Below, one piece after another: positions 36,434-48,546 of a stretch of 64,000 nt of DNA. The translations under genes and the position numbers were made by a program. Origin of the DNA: Terana coerulea (Eukaryota > Basidiomycota > Agaricomycetes > Polyporales > Phanerochaetaceae). The stretch spans positions 372,001 to 436,000 of the forward strand of contig JAKOGH010000812.1 in the NCBI GenBank assembly GCA_024811115.1, written 5' to 3'. Under the pieces are notes generated by a model. The model had not been told where the DNA came from. It worked only from the letters and a program-made list of their open reading frames with translations, and made no database searches. Every line of letters starts with the position of its first letter. The first letter of the stretch is position 1.

Positions 36434-37917
36434 ATGTCGAACACCAAAGTAATCGTGATCGGCGCAGGCGTCGTTGGCCCGCTGTTGGCTATCTTTCTGA
36501 AGCTCAAGGGATACGATCCTGTCGTATACGAACGTCAAGATGCCGTTTCCGAAGGTGGTATCAGCCTCTGGTAAGTGATAATCTCGACTATCAACACACA
36601 CATTCTTTGAGACATCACCCATTAGCCTTCAGCCGAATGGCTTCAATGTCTTGTCCAAAGCGCCGGGTCTCGTCGACACTATCATACAACGTGGCCAGCC
36701 TCTCGACATCTTTGGCTACTACTCTGTTCTTGCTGAAGACATGGGCGTCGTCGGGGAGAACGATAATGCCAGGCTGCTCCGGGAGGAGCACGGGCTGACG
36801 TTCCTCGGCATCCGTCGCGCAGTCTTACTGAAGACCCTGGTTGAGCGTGCTGAGGAAGCAGGGATACCATTCAAGTGGGGGCATAGCCTAGCATCGCTCG
36901 AGCAAGGCCCTAGCTCTGTGAAGGTCAAGTTCGAAAACGGCTACGAGGATGAAGCGAGCTTCGTCGTGGGATGTGATGGGCTACACAGCAGCACACGTAG
37001 CTGTCTGTTTGGCAAGGAGCCGGCAGAGTACACCGGCTTGGCACAGGTGAGTCCATTCTCGGGAGTACGTGCATATATGCTGACGATGACATGCTCCAGT
37101 TTGCCGGTTTTGCCCCAGTTCCGGAGGAGCTTAGAGGGAAGAACATGTTCGGGAATGTATTGGGCAACGGATCGACGTTGATTACATACCCGGTCAGTGA
37201 TTCAGTGGTTGCTTGGGGGTGCGTTGCTCAGTTAAAGCTGTGTGGTACTAACTGATGGCTTTACTCGATGTAAACAGAGTTTCCAGAAGTGAGCCTGAAG
37301 CAAAGGAGACTTGGAGAGCAATGGATGAGTCTGGTGTTGAGGAATTCAAAAAGTCACCCTTCAGCGAGTGGGGGTTTAGCGCGGGAGAGCTCGTGAAGAC
37401 TGCGACGAAGATCATCAGGGTATGTTTCCCAAATTTAAGCCCATTACCGCATTGACTCAGGTGAAAAAGTATGGCCTGTATGATCGGCCGGAGCTCAAAA
37501 GCTGGCATCAAGGGCGCGTTGTGCTCATTGGCGACGCTGCCCATCCTACAAGCCCGGTGAGCATCCTCGAGGGTGAAGGTTGTGCTCCGCTCACAAGTTT
37601 GACAGCATCTTGGACAAGGTGCAAACCAGGCCTTCGAGGACGTCGACCTTCTCACACAGCTTCTCGAAAAGCACAACCCGACTGCTGAGGCACCTTCGAC
37701 GTCCACCCTCGAGACGATCTTCAATGAGCTCGAAAGTGTCCGCATCCCACGCTCGTCCGAGCTGGTCAAAGCTGCTCGTGCTCAGGGCGAGTCCCGAGTC
37801 GTCCAAGGCGTCGACGCCTGCCTCAAACGGAACGCGATGTATCGGGAGATGTTTAAGGACCCCGAGGTGACTAAAGCGCAGATGCTGGCATTCATTGGCA
37901 AGCAGAAGAATCAGTAA
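36434..37917 (+). CDS. FAD-dependent group-A monooxygenase FMO1 (salicylate hydroxylase-like)
   Basis: This is a single-component NAD(P)H- and FAD-dependent aromatic hydroxylase-like enzyme, probably soluble; the substrate is unknown. Six exons (36434-36570, 36626-37046, 37100-37218, 37278-37419, 37461-37556, 37606-37917) join exactly to 408 residues. It shows the dinucleotide-binding GxGxxG (VIVIGAGVVGPLLAIFLKLK), the DG motif (FVVGCDGLHSSTR), and the GD/FAD motif VVLIGDAAHPTSPHLGQGANQ. This is the only monooxygenase in the array with a fully open reading frame. Its C-terminal portion recurs as scraps at 45618 and 52012, so it was part of the ancestral duplicated module. Confidence 0.9.
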
Positions 37918-38635
37918 ATATCATCCAAAGGCGCATTTTAGCTGTACACCGATGATACGTCTCGTTTTCTCCGCGTGGCGTTGACTTTTAAAACGTTGGC
38001 CTTGTAGCAGTAAGGCATTTTGTATAAAAATTCAGGTGTAATGTTCCTTCAACGATGCTCTCCCTCCTGTCAGAATTTCCAGAACAGCTCGAGGTACTGG
38101 ATGTACAAGAAATGACGATCAGCCAGCAAGCCGAACCGCTACGTCCGCCTCAGGACTCGGTACGTCTTCTTTCGATACGTCGCCCTATTTACCATCTCAC
38201 TGCGTATGATAGCAACGGTCCTGGCCACACACCGGACTTTGCACATCCGGTCGTATTAGGCTGACGACTGCCCTCCGGCACGACTACTTTAGGTTTAGCG
38301 CCGTAGCGCTCGTCACCTGCATCACGCTCTGCCGACGCGATTCCTGCCCTGTGGTACCGTTGCCGTTGGACCCATCCGCATCGCTCCCTTTGTCGTGCCG
38401 CCGCCGACTCGCGTATGCGACCACAGTGCGATGGCCGGCGGCGTACGCCAGCACGAAGACGGCCCAAGTCCGCAGGCCAGGTACCGATTCAAGCCGAACG
38501 AGTGCCGAGCGCATCTGGGAGGGGACGGTATATAGGGGCCCGGTTTCGCTGGATGAGGTGGGTCAACCACCGAGCTCTCTTCAGCGCATTAAACGCAACT
38601 AAAGATATCTTACATCGCCTTCACCTTCCCTCGCG
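37918..38635. other. FMO1-FMO2 spacer with FMO2 promoter
   Basis: This is a tandem spacer. TATATAGG at about 38528 lies about 105 bases before the FMO2 start. The whole spacer is homologous to 52213-52900 upstream of the decayed FMO2 copy (shared start ATCATCCAAAGGCGCAT), marking one duplicated segment. Confidence 0.65.
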
Positions 38636-40106
38636 ATGACCACACAAGCCCCTGTTGTTGCCATCGTTGGCGCTGGACTCGCCGGTCCAGTACTCGCCAT
38701 GTTCCTCAAGCAGAAGGGCTACAACTCTGTCCTCTATGAAAGAAGCACGTCTATCACGCAAGGCGGACTAGCGATTGGGTACGTTTTATGCCATTTCCAT
38801 GCGTTGACCTCTTGTGATGCATGCTGGTTGTCTCGTCAGCCTGGCGCCCAACGGCCTTGGTGTGCTCTCGAAGATTCCTGGTCTCATCGACCAGTTGGAG
38901 GGTTACCCGATGGACGAATTCCACATGATCTCTGTTCTTCCGGAAGACAAAGGTGTCCTGGGCCAGGTCTCTCCGCCGAAGATGCAGGGAGAATCGGCCA
39001 AGAGTCAAGAAAGGCTCGCCATCCGTAGGGACACTCTGCGAGCCAAACTCGTGGAGTTCGCGGACGTCCCGGTGCGACTGGGTCACGAGCTGCAGTCCAT
39101 AGAGCAGGGCGACGACTCTGTGACACTCATTTTTGCTAATGGTGCACGAGAGACTGCGAGCTTTGTTATCGGAGCGGACGGGCTGCACAGCAACACCCGG
39201 AAGTGCCTGTTTGGCGACGTGCCGGCAGACTTTACCGGGTGGACCCAGGCACGTCCCTTGCGTGACTTCAAATCCTGCCCGCTGAATTATTTTGTGTTAG
39301 ACGGGTGGATTTTCTCCCGACGCCTGCGCACTACGAGGGCAAGTCTATCGCTGGGACCTTTTTCGGCGACGGCCTGTGTATGCTTACCGTGCCGATTGAC
39401 GAGTCTACTGTGGTTTGGGCGTATGTCTTGACCCGCGCCGTTGTGAGCCGCTCTAACCACCAATTTGTCCTTATGCATAGGTATACTCAACGCGAAGCGG
39501 GAATCCAGAGAAACATGGAAGGCAATGGATGCGGCCGCTGCCGAAGCGTTCAAGAACGGCCCTGCAGGCGAGCTGGAATTTGGTGCGGGCGAGCTGATCA
39601 AGACTGGAACGAACATTACCAAGGTAATCCGATATACTGTCCGCGTGTGAAGATACGCTCATGTTTGCACTAGTGGGGACTGTATGACCGTCCCGAGCTC
39701 CAGACGTGGCATCAAGGCCGTGTATTACTCATAGGCGATGCGGCCCATCCAACCAGTCCTGTGCGTTCTCTCCTTCCGAGTTTCTGTTGCAAATGCTGAA
39801 TCTCTTGTGGTAGCATCTTGGTCAGGGCGCCAACCAGTCCTTCGAGGACGCAGAGCTACTCGCCACCCTTCTTGAGCAGTACAACCCCACTGGCGAGTCG
39901 CCTTCGACGGCGACGCTCGACACAGTCTTCAGCGAGCTCGAGAAGGTTCGACTCCCTATCACAGCGCAGAACGTCAAAATGCTCGCGCAGAGGGCAACAG
40001 GCGTGTAGTCGAAGGCGTCGAGGCGTGCATTGCGCGGAACAATTGGTACCGCGAGACTTGCAGCGACCCGAAATTGCTGAAGGAAAGGTTCGGCGGCGGA
40101 AGATAG
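38636..40106 (+). CDS. FAD-dependent group-A monooxygenase FMO2, with apparent frameshifts
   Basis: This is a paralogue of FMO1. Six exons (38636-38778, 38840-39248, 39301-39420, 39481-39623, 39674-39760, 39814-40106) keep the same splice phases as FMO1 and FMO3. Motifs are VVAIVGAGLAGPVLAMFLKQ, FVIGADGLHSNTRKCLF and LLIGDAAHPTSPHLGQGANQ. Intron 2 has a GC donor (GCACGT at 39249). Comparison with the decayed copy at 52901-54360 shows three single-base differences that break the frame: an extra C near 39316 (TCTCCCGACG against TCTCCTACG), an extra G near 39500 (GCGGGAATCC against GCGGAGGCC) and a missing A near 39977 (four A where the copy has five). The net offset of +1 equals the remainder of the summed exons (1195 bp). 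No nonsense codon remains once these are allowed for, so a functional gene with assembly errors is plausible. Confidence 0.8.
39249..39300 (+). other. GC-AG intron in FMO2
   Basis: The exon ends ...ACCCAG and the intron begins GCACGT and ends GTTAG. The equivalent sites in FMO3 and the block-C copy are GTATGC and GTGCGT, so a GT-to-GC change happened in this copy. GC donors are a known minor splice class. Confidence 0.75.
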
Positions 40107-40707
40107 ATGCCACACGACTTCTACTGTGCAAATTGTAAAGTATAAACCCCCACTCCGTTCTTCTCCATGTGTACGCAGCAATTTATGAGGTTCTGGGCCA
40201 ATTCTGACCTCTGAGTTCGGGCGCCGGGCGCCGCAGCGGTACTAGCAAGTTCCCGATTTGGGGTTGGTTCGGCATTGTGGCGCTTGCATCTTCCCACGCA
40301 TATTTTTATGATATCGACAGCCGCTTTCTCCGCTCCCACCATCCTTCGCACAGCCACGACCACCGTCGAGGCTGCGTCGCAATCAGGCAAACCAGTACGT
40401 ATCCTCTCCTGCCAGTCAACGCCACGATCAAATCAGCTCAGGGCTAGGGCTGCGACTTGGATAGCATCATTCCACTTGACCACAAAGCTTTCATTCATCA
40501 GGATTCTTTGTTGCCAGGTACATGAGCTGCTCCGCAGCGGACGCAGTTGAAGCTGATAACCGGCCCTAGCAGGTGCTAAACTCAAACGGATGAGCGGACC
40601 TAAGCTGTATATTTAGGGGCTGCAGGTCCTGCGATCGAGCACCTCAAGATAACCCCTTTACCCCTCACAAAGCACTGCACCAGACTCTGCTCTGAACCCG
40701 ACCCAAA
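40107..40707. other. FMO2-FMO3 spacer
   Basis: This is a tandem spacer of 0.6 kb with the FMO3 promoter; a TATATTTA-like motif lies near 40608. No gene was recognised. Confidence 0.5.
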
Positions 40708-42185
40708 ATGCCGACTTTGCCTCCGAGAGTCGCAGTGATTGGTGCAGGCATTGCAGGCCCAGTACTGGCTATCCTTCTGAAGCAGAAAGGGTACGATCCT
40801 GTGCTCTATGAGCGGAACCAGGCTACCCCGGAAGGTGGCTTGGGCTTAGGGTACGTGTTAGCTCAACTAGCGCTTCGGTCATGCTAATAAGTCCCTCAGC
40901 TTGGCCCAGAACGGTCTTTCGGTGCTCTCCAAAATCCCTGGCTTGCTCGAGCATGTCCAGGGATACCCGTTCGACGAGTTCCGCTTCTACTCCGTGCTCC
41001 TCGGAAGACAAGGGCCTTATTGCCGTGCTCGACCATCCCAAGCGAGCGAGAGAGCAAGGCAGGGGCATGGGTCCCCGCAGCATCAGGCGAAACGCTCTGC
41101 AGAGCAGGCTCGTCGAGTTCGCGGAGAAGGCTGGAATACTGATCAAATGGGGCCATCAGCTGCAATCTCTAGAGCAGGCGGACGATTTCGTCATGGTCAC
41201 GTTTGCGAACGGCGTGCGGGAAACCGCGAGCTTTGTGGTGGGGGCCGATGGGCTGCACAGCAACACTCGTAAATGTCTGTTCGGCGAGCAACCCGCGGAC
41301 TTCACCGGGCTTACCCAGGTATGCACATTTATAGCGAGCTGTTGCTTGCGTTGACATGGCATGAGTCAGACTGGAGGATTCTCTCCGATACCTGAGCTGT
41401 TCCGCGGCCAGTCTATGGCAATGAGCATCTTTGGCGACGGCGCGCACGTAATCGGCTTTACGGTCGATGCGGAAACCATGGGTTGGGCGTACGTATATTC
41501 TGTTTACGTCCTCACAAGCGTGTGGTTGTTGCTCATGGTGTCAAAATAGCGTTACTCAGCGCGAGGCCGAGGCCAAGGAGACATGGAGGGTTATGGACGC
41601 CGCTTCTGCTGAAGAATTCAAGAGAGGTCCAGTTAGCGAGTGGGACTTCGGCGCGGGCGACCTAGTAAGGACAGGTACAAACATTACGAAGGTATGCCAC
41701 CTCTTATCCAGCCAAGAGGTTCACTAAAACTCGCGTCCTCAGTACGGGCTATACGACCGTCCTGAGCTGAAGAATTGGCATGTTGGACGGGTTATCCTCA
41801 TTGGCGACGCAGCGCATCCCACCAGTCCGGTAAGAATACTCTTCGTCTGCCCCTCGTGATAAATTGCATTCATGCTAACATAGTGGTGCAGCACCTCGGA
41901 CAAGGCGCGAACCAGTCTTTCGAAGACGTGGACATCCTGATCACGCTGCTCGAGAAGCACAACCCGTCGGGCGAGGCGCCATCGACGGCGACGCTCGAAG
42001 CGCTCTTCACAGAGCTCGAGGAGGTCCGCATCCCGCGCTCGGCGGAGATGGTCAAGAAGGCGCGCGCGATGGGCGACACCCGTGTGGTCCATGGCGTCGA
42101 AGCCTGCATCGCGCGAAACAACTGGTACCGAGAGGTGACCAGCGACGAGGAGAAGCTGAGGAAGACATTTGGTCCGGGTAATTAG
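40708..42185 (+). CDS. FAD-dependent group-A monooxygenase FMO3, one apparent frameshift
   Basis: This is a third paralogue, with exons 40708-40850, 40900-41318, 41370-41488, 41550-41691, 41743-41829 and 41892-42185. It has RVAVIGAGIAGPVLAILLKQ, FVVGADGLHSNTRKCLFGEQ and VILIGDAAHPTSPHLGQGAN, then a helical tail ending KLRKTFGPGN. The exons sum to 1204 bp, one above a multiple of three. The extra base is a T near 41001 (CTCCTCGGAAG), judged against the block-B copy (CTCCCGGTAG). It sits between FYSVL and EDKGLIAVLDHPKRAREQ. Without it the protein is about 400 residues. Otherwise there is no inactivating change, and the catalytic motifs are complete. Confidence 0.83.
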
Positions 42186-42563
42186 GGTACGATCATGCGA
42201 ATGACGGATGTCTGCGCGAATTATGCGCGAAATTGTAGGTAAGCCGAAACGGCCAAGGTATCTTGAAATGTGAACACTTCGAATGTATGAATGGAATGCC
42301 CGTTCAGCGAGCATCAACTTCGCATGAATTGAGATTGTGAATAGCAGTGGCACACATCGCTGGTAATCTATGGCAGAACTTGGCAGGCTCCTTCACCGAG
42401 AGCAAGCTGTATTGAAGTGCGTAATGTGTGGAGAAGCCTCAATCTACAGAAAATCGACAGCAAGTGGCTAACAACTATGTACACCCCCACAATTGTTTCT
42501 TCTGCGAAGCGGCGACTCGTAGAGGCTGCTTTCGTTCGGGAAGAGGGCGTAGCATATGGCCCC
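42186..42563. other. Convergent 3' region, FMO3 / FunK1-B
   Basis: This is sequence between converging genes. Its first 150 bases resemble those after the block-B monooxygenase (47141 onward), including GTAAGCCGAA.TGGCCAAGG, extending the duplicated unit past the stop codon. Confidence 0.55.
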
Positions 42564-45173
42564 TCATATTACACCGTCCGTTGTTCTTCGCGTTTTTGTG
42601 GGGCGAGGCTCCTGGCCGAGCTCGGCCATTTGGGAGGTTCTCTTCAGCTGCTTCGCCGACGGCGCGGCAGTTTTTCTCGTCAGAAGACGTGGCTGCTCGG
42701 ATTCGGCCTTGACCGTAATGTCGTTGTCGCCGAGAATCACAAGGATGGCATTCAAGGCCTGGTCAACTGCGGCGGACATTCCTGCGGCAACCGTGAAGTC
42801 AATTTTGGAAACATCGGCCTCTGCTTTCTCGAATAGCACCCTGAGAGCGATGCGTGGGCCCTCCAATGCGCGTCCAACCTCCGCCACGGACGGAAGAATA
42901 GGCCCCAAGCCACTCACGAAGCTGTGATCATTCGTCATCACATTCAGGCGGTTTGCCAGACTGTGGTCGCCAAACAGCGACACGGCGAATGCGTTCTGTG
43001 CTTTCATGAAGCTTTGGAACTCGTCTTCCGTGTAGTCGCCGTTATGAAGAATGGTCGCGCAAAGGATGACATATACCGCAAGCCACCAGAAAGATTCCCA
43101 GTCGTGTAGCGGATTGTACCTGAACGGAACGTCGGAGACGGACGGCTCTATTGCGCTGGTTTTCAGTGGACCCGCCTGAGAAGGCTTGGGAGAGCGGCGT
43201 TTAAGATGTTCTCCGGCGGCTCTTCTGTTCCTTTGGAGTTGACGCCTCTTTTCCTGCTCCGATACATTCGGGAGCATCTCTGCGTCGCTCACAGCATTAT
43301 GGTGTAAGTCCCTTTGGTGCATGTATTTGTGCCCATGCACCTCAGTAGACATGAACTGAACGGTGCCCTGAAATCACCATAGCTTGAATGAGAAGGTAAC
43401 GGTATATGGAAGGGGCTCAAACGTACGGTCCGAATCCCATGATGAAGGGGATCATCATGTCTCTTGGCGTATTCGAGATCGGCAAGCTTTCCAATATCAT
43501 CGACTACCAGGATGTTGCCGGAGCTAATATCGCGATGTACCCAGCCACACGCGTGAAGAGCTTGGAGCACTGCCAATGATGCAATTAAACATGTTCAAGA
43601 GTGGTAGATGACTCAGGCATCTTACCATTCGCAATGTCCCCAAGACAGATAAACGCGTCGTAGAGAGACTCAACCTCGGCAATAGTCTTTCCAACCTCCC
43701 GGAAGACTATGCGGTGGTGTACCTTGCGATCATGCACTGGCCATTTCTCTGCACGAACAGAGGGAACGGCTACACCACCCACAGCGGGAAGATTGCTTAC
43801 CACCGTCCGCCTCGCAGGAATGTTGACCTGCACTGCCAGGTGCTCCTTGATGTTCGGGGTGCCATGGCGCCGCATCACTACGTGAGTGTCGTCCGTCTCG
43901 TCCCCGACCTTCACGTCCCAACTGGCTTCGACAGTCAGGAGATGTTTCCGAAAAAGCTCCTGATATATGGTGTTGTGTTTGGCGGAGTCGTGAATCTGTT
44001 CAAGAATCTGGCCCTCCCGCAAACGGCTGGCGTCCACCCAATTGTCTTTAAGAACGTATCGGCCTTCGGTTTCTTCGCCCTCTGCATCCAGCTTCACGAC
44101 TTCCCATACTCGTGTTCCGCGACCTCGGATGGATTCGGCCCCGATGCTGGATATCAGTCGCGTTGTTCTGTACGTAGAGTCGCCGACCTGGAAATCGTAG
44201 CGAAGATCCTTCCCAACCGAGATTCGCTTCACGGTGTCGTCCCATCCCAGCTCCTCGGGTTTAGCGAAAATGAAACGCAGGATGAACTCTGCGAATCGCT
44301 TGTTGCCAAAATCGTTCTGCACGTTTGGTCAGCGATGCATTACAGCATAGGTGCGAAGGAGCAAGCGCGTACCTGGGAGCAGAAGGAGAACGGTAGCGTA
44401 GCCAGTACGTCCGAACGGCTGCAGTACCAGAGTCGTACTCTATCGTCCTCTATGGTGAAGCCGAAAGTGAATCTTCTACGCACGTCTTCGCGCATGATGT
44501 GGTTCAAGGACCACAAGATCTTGGTGTTGTTCTATGGACGCCAGCTTGTGGATCAGTCTAGTGTCGCGAAGAGAAACCGACAGCGTACGTCATTATTTGT
44601 TACAGGATTCGTAAGGGATTTCTTGAATTCTCCGGCAATGGCGATGTTCATCCATTCCGGGTGTTCGGCAGAGTCGCAGAGTATGCCATAACAGTCGGGC
44701 TTCGAGGAGTTGTCTCTGTGCTGAGACTCGGGCGTCCATCGCGGGTTGCAATTAAAAATCAGCGTCGCTTCGCCGTCTGCGACCCCACTAGCAGCTTGAA
44801 TAGCAGCGGCAAGGTCCGCCAGCTTTGCGAACACCTTGTCTTCCGTTCCAGTCATGGCGGATGGTTGCGTGTTGAACGCCGCCCATCGACCCTTGGCAAT
44901 ATTCTTCCGCCTAACGAGATTTCTCATAACGGCGTCCATGTTGATATCCTTCCGAAGTGGCGGGAGCAGGTTATCGAAGAAAAAGGCGACCTCAACTAGC
45001 GGGACGCGCTCGTTTAGATCCCGTAGCATGAAGTCCCGAGATAGCCCCAGGTCAGCGTCAAGTGGAGCTGAGTGAGCATGCTTCGGAACAGAAGGGGTAG
45101 ACCCAAAGAGTTGAGCACGAGGCTTCGCAGGTAGCTCTGCAGGGTGCGTACCACCAGTGGGATTCTGCGACAT
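42564..45173 (-). CDS. FunK1-type fungal-specific protein kinase, block B, intact
   Basis: This is a member of the basidiomycete-expanded FunK1 kinase-like family; the cellular role is unknown. Five exons (44589-45173, 44373-44531, 43626-44316, 43427-43569, 42564-43367) join exactly to 793 residues. The N-terminal ~200 residues (SRDFMLRDLNERVPLVEVAF...IAIAGEFKKS) carry the family's nuclease-like front region. After it come FAKPEELGWDDTVKRISVG, a hinge region (HVVMRRHGTPNIKEHLAVQV), the catalytic loop CGWVHRDISSGNILVV, a modified DFG segment ADLEYAK (phenylalanine replaced by leucine and glycine by glutamate), GTVQFMSTEVHGHKYM and YNPLHDWESFWWLAVYV. The C-terminal tail is basic and may be nuclear. 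It is the only copy of the three without a frame break, so it is the likely functional gene. Confidence 0.9.
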
Positions 45174-45617
45174 GGTGAGGGGGATGTTGAGGCCTCTGCC
45201 GCCCCGCGTCGACCATAAAGGTGCTCCGTGGCCACCATTTCTTCTTTCACGTGAGGTGTGGCCGTTGTTGATGCTGTGTCTGGCGAGTGGCCAGAGGATA
45301 GCGGAGGACAAAGGGGCGTTGAACTTGAACTTGCACAGCCGAAAACAGGAACACCGGCAACATTACGATCAGCGCATCAATTGATGCGCCCAATGCCTGC
45401 ACGAAGTTGGCGCCCGGGCTCATGCCGCACTCCAGGCGTCTGACGCAGTTTTTGACATACCGCCACGCCAAATGGCAACACTTCACTATGTAGTAAACCG
45501 CGCTCTAACTTGCGCAGGCAGACGAATATTCTTAGTACTACTCAAACAAGACCTAGGGTATGTCGCCTGCTCAAGGTTGTGCTTTCCTGGCTGATGGTTA
45601 TCCTTAACATGAACAGG
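45174..45617. promoter_or_regulatory. FunK1-B upstream region with conserved palindrome
   Basis: It contains the 18-bp perfect palindrome GCGCATCAATTGATGCGC at 45372-45389, 199 bases upstream of the kinase start. The sequence is homologous to the matching regions of blocks A and C up to about 45480, and then to block C only. Confidence 0.55.
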
Positions 45618-45757
45618 TCTTTGGGGAGCTCATAAGCATCCGTATACCGCGCTCCTCTGAGTTGGGGAAAGCCTCGCGCGCATGGGGTGATTCACAACCT
45701 GTTAGATGCGTCGAGGCCTGCCTCAAGTGAAACGCGATGCATCGAGAAATGTTCAAG
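45618..45757 (+). pseudogene. 3' scrap of an FMO1-type monooxygenase
   Basis: It reads FGELISIRIPRSSELGKASR, then VEACLK, a stop, and NAMHREMFK, matching the last ~45 residues of FMO1 (FNELESVRIPRSSELVKAAR...). The 5' three-quarters of the gene is missing. It joins directly, at AAG|TACGATCC near 45757, to an FMO3-type N-terminal sequence. Confidence 0.8.
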
Positions 45758-47140
45758 TACGATCCGGTGCTCTATGAGCGGAGTCAGGCTACCCTGGAAG
45801 ATGGCTGAGGTCTAGGGTACGTGCCAGCTTAACCGGCACTTCAATCATTCTAAAGGTTTTCTCGGCTTGGACCAGAACGGTCTTTCTGTGCTCTCCAAAA
45901 TCCTTGGCTTGCTCGAGCATGTTCAGGGACACCCGGTCGACGAGCTCCGCTTCTACTCCGTGCTCCCGGTAGACCAGGGCCTCGTAGCCGTGCTTGACCA
46001 TCCCAAACGGGCGAGAGAGCAAGGCAGGGACATGGGTCCCTCGAAGCATCAGGCGAAACGCTCTGCAAAGCAGGCTCGTCGAGTTCGCGGAGAAGGCGGG
46101 GATGCTCGTCAAATGGGGCCATCCGCTGCAGTCTTTAGAGCAGGCGAACAACTCCGTCACCGTCACATTTGCAAACGGCGTGCAGGAAACCGCGAGCTTT
46201 GTGGTGGGGCCGATGGGCTGCACAGCAACACTCGCAAATGTCTGTTCGGCGAACAACCCGCGGACTTCACCGGGCTTACCCAGGTATGCACGTTCGTATG
46301 AGCTGTTGCTTGCGTTGACATGACATGAATCAGACTGGAGGATTCTCCCCGATACCTGAGCTGTTCCATGGCAAATCGTTGGCAATGACCGTCTTCGGCG
46401 ACGGCGCGCACGTAATCGGCTTTTCAGTTGACGCGGAGACCATGGGTTGGCGTAAGTATATTCTTCTTACAACATCATAAGCGTATATATTGGTTACTCA
46501 TGATGTGAAATTAGAGTTACCCAGTGCGAGGCCGAGGCCAAGGAAACTTGGAGGGCCATGGACGCCACTTCTGCGGAACAGTTCAAGAAAGGTCCAGTTA
46601 GCGAGTGGGACTTCGGCGCGGGCGATCTAGTAAGGACGGGTACAAACATTACGAAGGTATACTACCTCTTATTCAGCACAACGATCTGCTGAAACACACC
46701 GCCTCAGTATGGACTGTACGACCGTCCTGAGCTAAAGACTTGGCATGTCAGACAGGTTATTCTCATCGGCGATGCAGCCCATCCCACCAGCCCGGTAGGC
46801 CAACTTAACGGCCATAGCAAATCACAGTCATACTAACCTTGTAGTACAGCATCTCAGACAAGGCGCGAACCAATCCTTCGAAGACGTGGACATCCTAATA
46901 ACGCTGCTCGAGAAGCACAACCCGTCGGGCGAGGCGCCATCGACGGTGACGCTCGAAGCGCTCTTCACAGAGCTCGAGGTCCGCATCCCGCGCTCGGCGG
47001 AGATGGATAAGAAGGCGCGCACGATGGGCGACACCCGTGTGGTCCATGGCGTCGAAGCCTGCATTACACGGAACAATTGGTACCGAGAGGTGACTAGCGA
47101 CGAGGAGAAGCTGAGGAAGACATTTGGTCCGGGTAATTAG
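45758..47140 (+). pseudogene. Decayed FMO3-type monooxygenase, block B
   Basis: This is a near copy of FMO3 that lacks the first ~28 codons, including GxGxxG, because of the fusion at 45757. It then meets TGA in the first exon (ATLEDG-stop, where FMO3 has ATPEGGLG). A G is missing in the GGGG run near 46208 (VVGADG in FMO3). The rest is well preserved, including FSPIPELFHGKSLAMTVFGD, LKTWHVRQVILIGDAAHPTS and the ending KLRKTFGPGN. Without the Rossmann start and an initiator it cannot make a working enzyme. Confidence 0.88.
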
Positions 47141-47647
47141 GGTACGATTATGCGAACGACGGGTGTATGTCCAATGCATACGGGAATCGTGAGCGAAATG
47201 ATAGGTAAGCCGAATTGGCCAAGGCGTTATGAAATGCGGACATCGAGTATATGAATGTAATCCCCTTTCTCCGAGCTCGGACCTCGTACTAAGGGTTGAG
47301 ACTACGAATAGCAGAAGTACACATAGCATATTGTCTATGACACAACTCAGTACGCCATGTAGGAATGAAGTGGGCATTTGTTACGACATGGGATCCGTTC
47401 ATGATCCGGCTGACAGCTCAAGGAGTGGTGAGCAACGGCACGCCCGGCGTTTCAGGTATATTCGAACAATTTGCTTTACGTCGTCCGCACGAGCGTAGTG
47501 ACCCCGATGCAAGCTAAACGAAGTAATCCGCACGAATCAATATGAGCTGGGCCTCTTTCTCTAAATCTGAGCTGAGTCAGCACGTGCGGAGACAAGAAGA
47601 ATTTCATAAGAAATATACTGATGGGCTGAGCCATTGGGTCAAATCAC
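47141..47647. other. Block B downstream region
   Basis: The first part resembles the FMO3 3' region. The rest up to the transposon holds no gene or repeat that I can see. Confidence 0.5.
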
Positions 47648-47656
47648 GGTGCACTG
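47648..47656. repeat. Target-site duplication, left copy
   Basis: GGTGCACTG lies directly before the left inverted repeat and is identical to 48547-48555. Confidence 0.85.
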
Positions 47657-48546
47657 CAGACTCCTTCCCGTCTTAGCTCGGACGAAAGGGAGAGGGGAGG
47701 CAGGAGGAGAAGGCGCTAACAGTAGAGATCTGGTGATGCCGATCCTTTAACGAGCCTCCCTAACGCCCTCGCACGACTGGCAGAAAACATTGGGTAAACA
47801 ATGACATAAGCAAGGCATCGCTCCGGCATCCTATTTTTCCACGAGACAATTGCTGGAATTCGTTGCGTGATGCGATCAATCACACGCTTCATGCATCCCG
47901 TTCTTGGCTGACCGCACGAAGGCTCCTAAGCAAGTGGCTACTGTAAGTACTCACGTCGCGAGGCTCTTCGTCAATACAGACCCCATGCCGAGCTGGAAAA
48001 TTTAGAACGTCTGCTCATATTTTATGAAACCAGCCTGTGACCAAAAGGCCCTTCGGCGGGCTGCAAGCAGTGGTCAGAATACACTGCAAAGTGGCATTTC
48101 AGGACGCTTCGTCAGAAAGCGAGCGAACTGAGGAATTCCAACGGGCGATGGCCAGAAAAATGAAGAAAATTTTATTTCATTTATAAAGGTTGATTGTAAC
48201 TGATGTTTGAGACTTGTGTCACAGTTCAAGTGCTGAAGAAATGCGGACATAATGAGTCGGGCACTACAGCGGCGGAGGGAAATTCATGCAGTCAGCCAAG
48301 AACGGGATGCATGAAGCGTGTGATTGATCGCATCACGCAACGAATTCCAGCAATTGTCTCGTGGAAAAATAGGATGCCGGAGCGATGCCTTGCTTATGTC
48401 ATTGTTTACCCAATGTTTTCTGCCAGTCGTGCGAGGACGTTAGGGAGGCTCGTTAAAGGATCGGCATCACCAGATCTCTACTGTTAGCGCCTTCTCCTCC
48501 TGCCTCCCCTCTCCCTTTCGTCCGAGCTAAGACGGGAAGGAGTCTG
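47657..48546. mobile_element. Non-autonomous Mutator-like (MULE) transposon with 256-bp inverted repeats
   Basis: Arms 47657-47912 and 48291-48546 are inverted repeats of 256 bp each. I compared them base by base and saw a single mismatch (GGGCG against GGACG). The element starts CAGACTCCTTCCCG and ends in its complement. It is flanked on both sides by the 9-bp direct repeat GGTGCACTG (47648-47656 and 48547-48555). Long terminal repeats and a 9-bp target duplication are typical of Mutator-like elements. The 378-bp interior has no transposase or substantial frame. The near-identical arms indicate a recent insertion or gene conversion. Confidence 0.88.
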
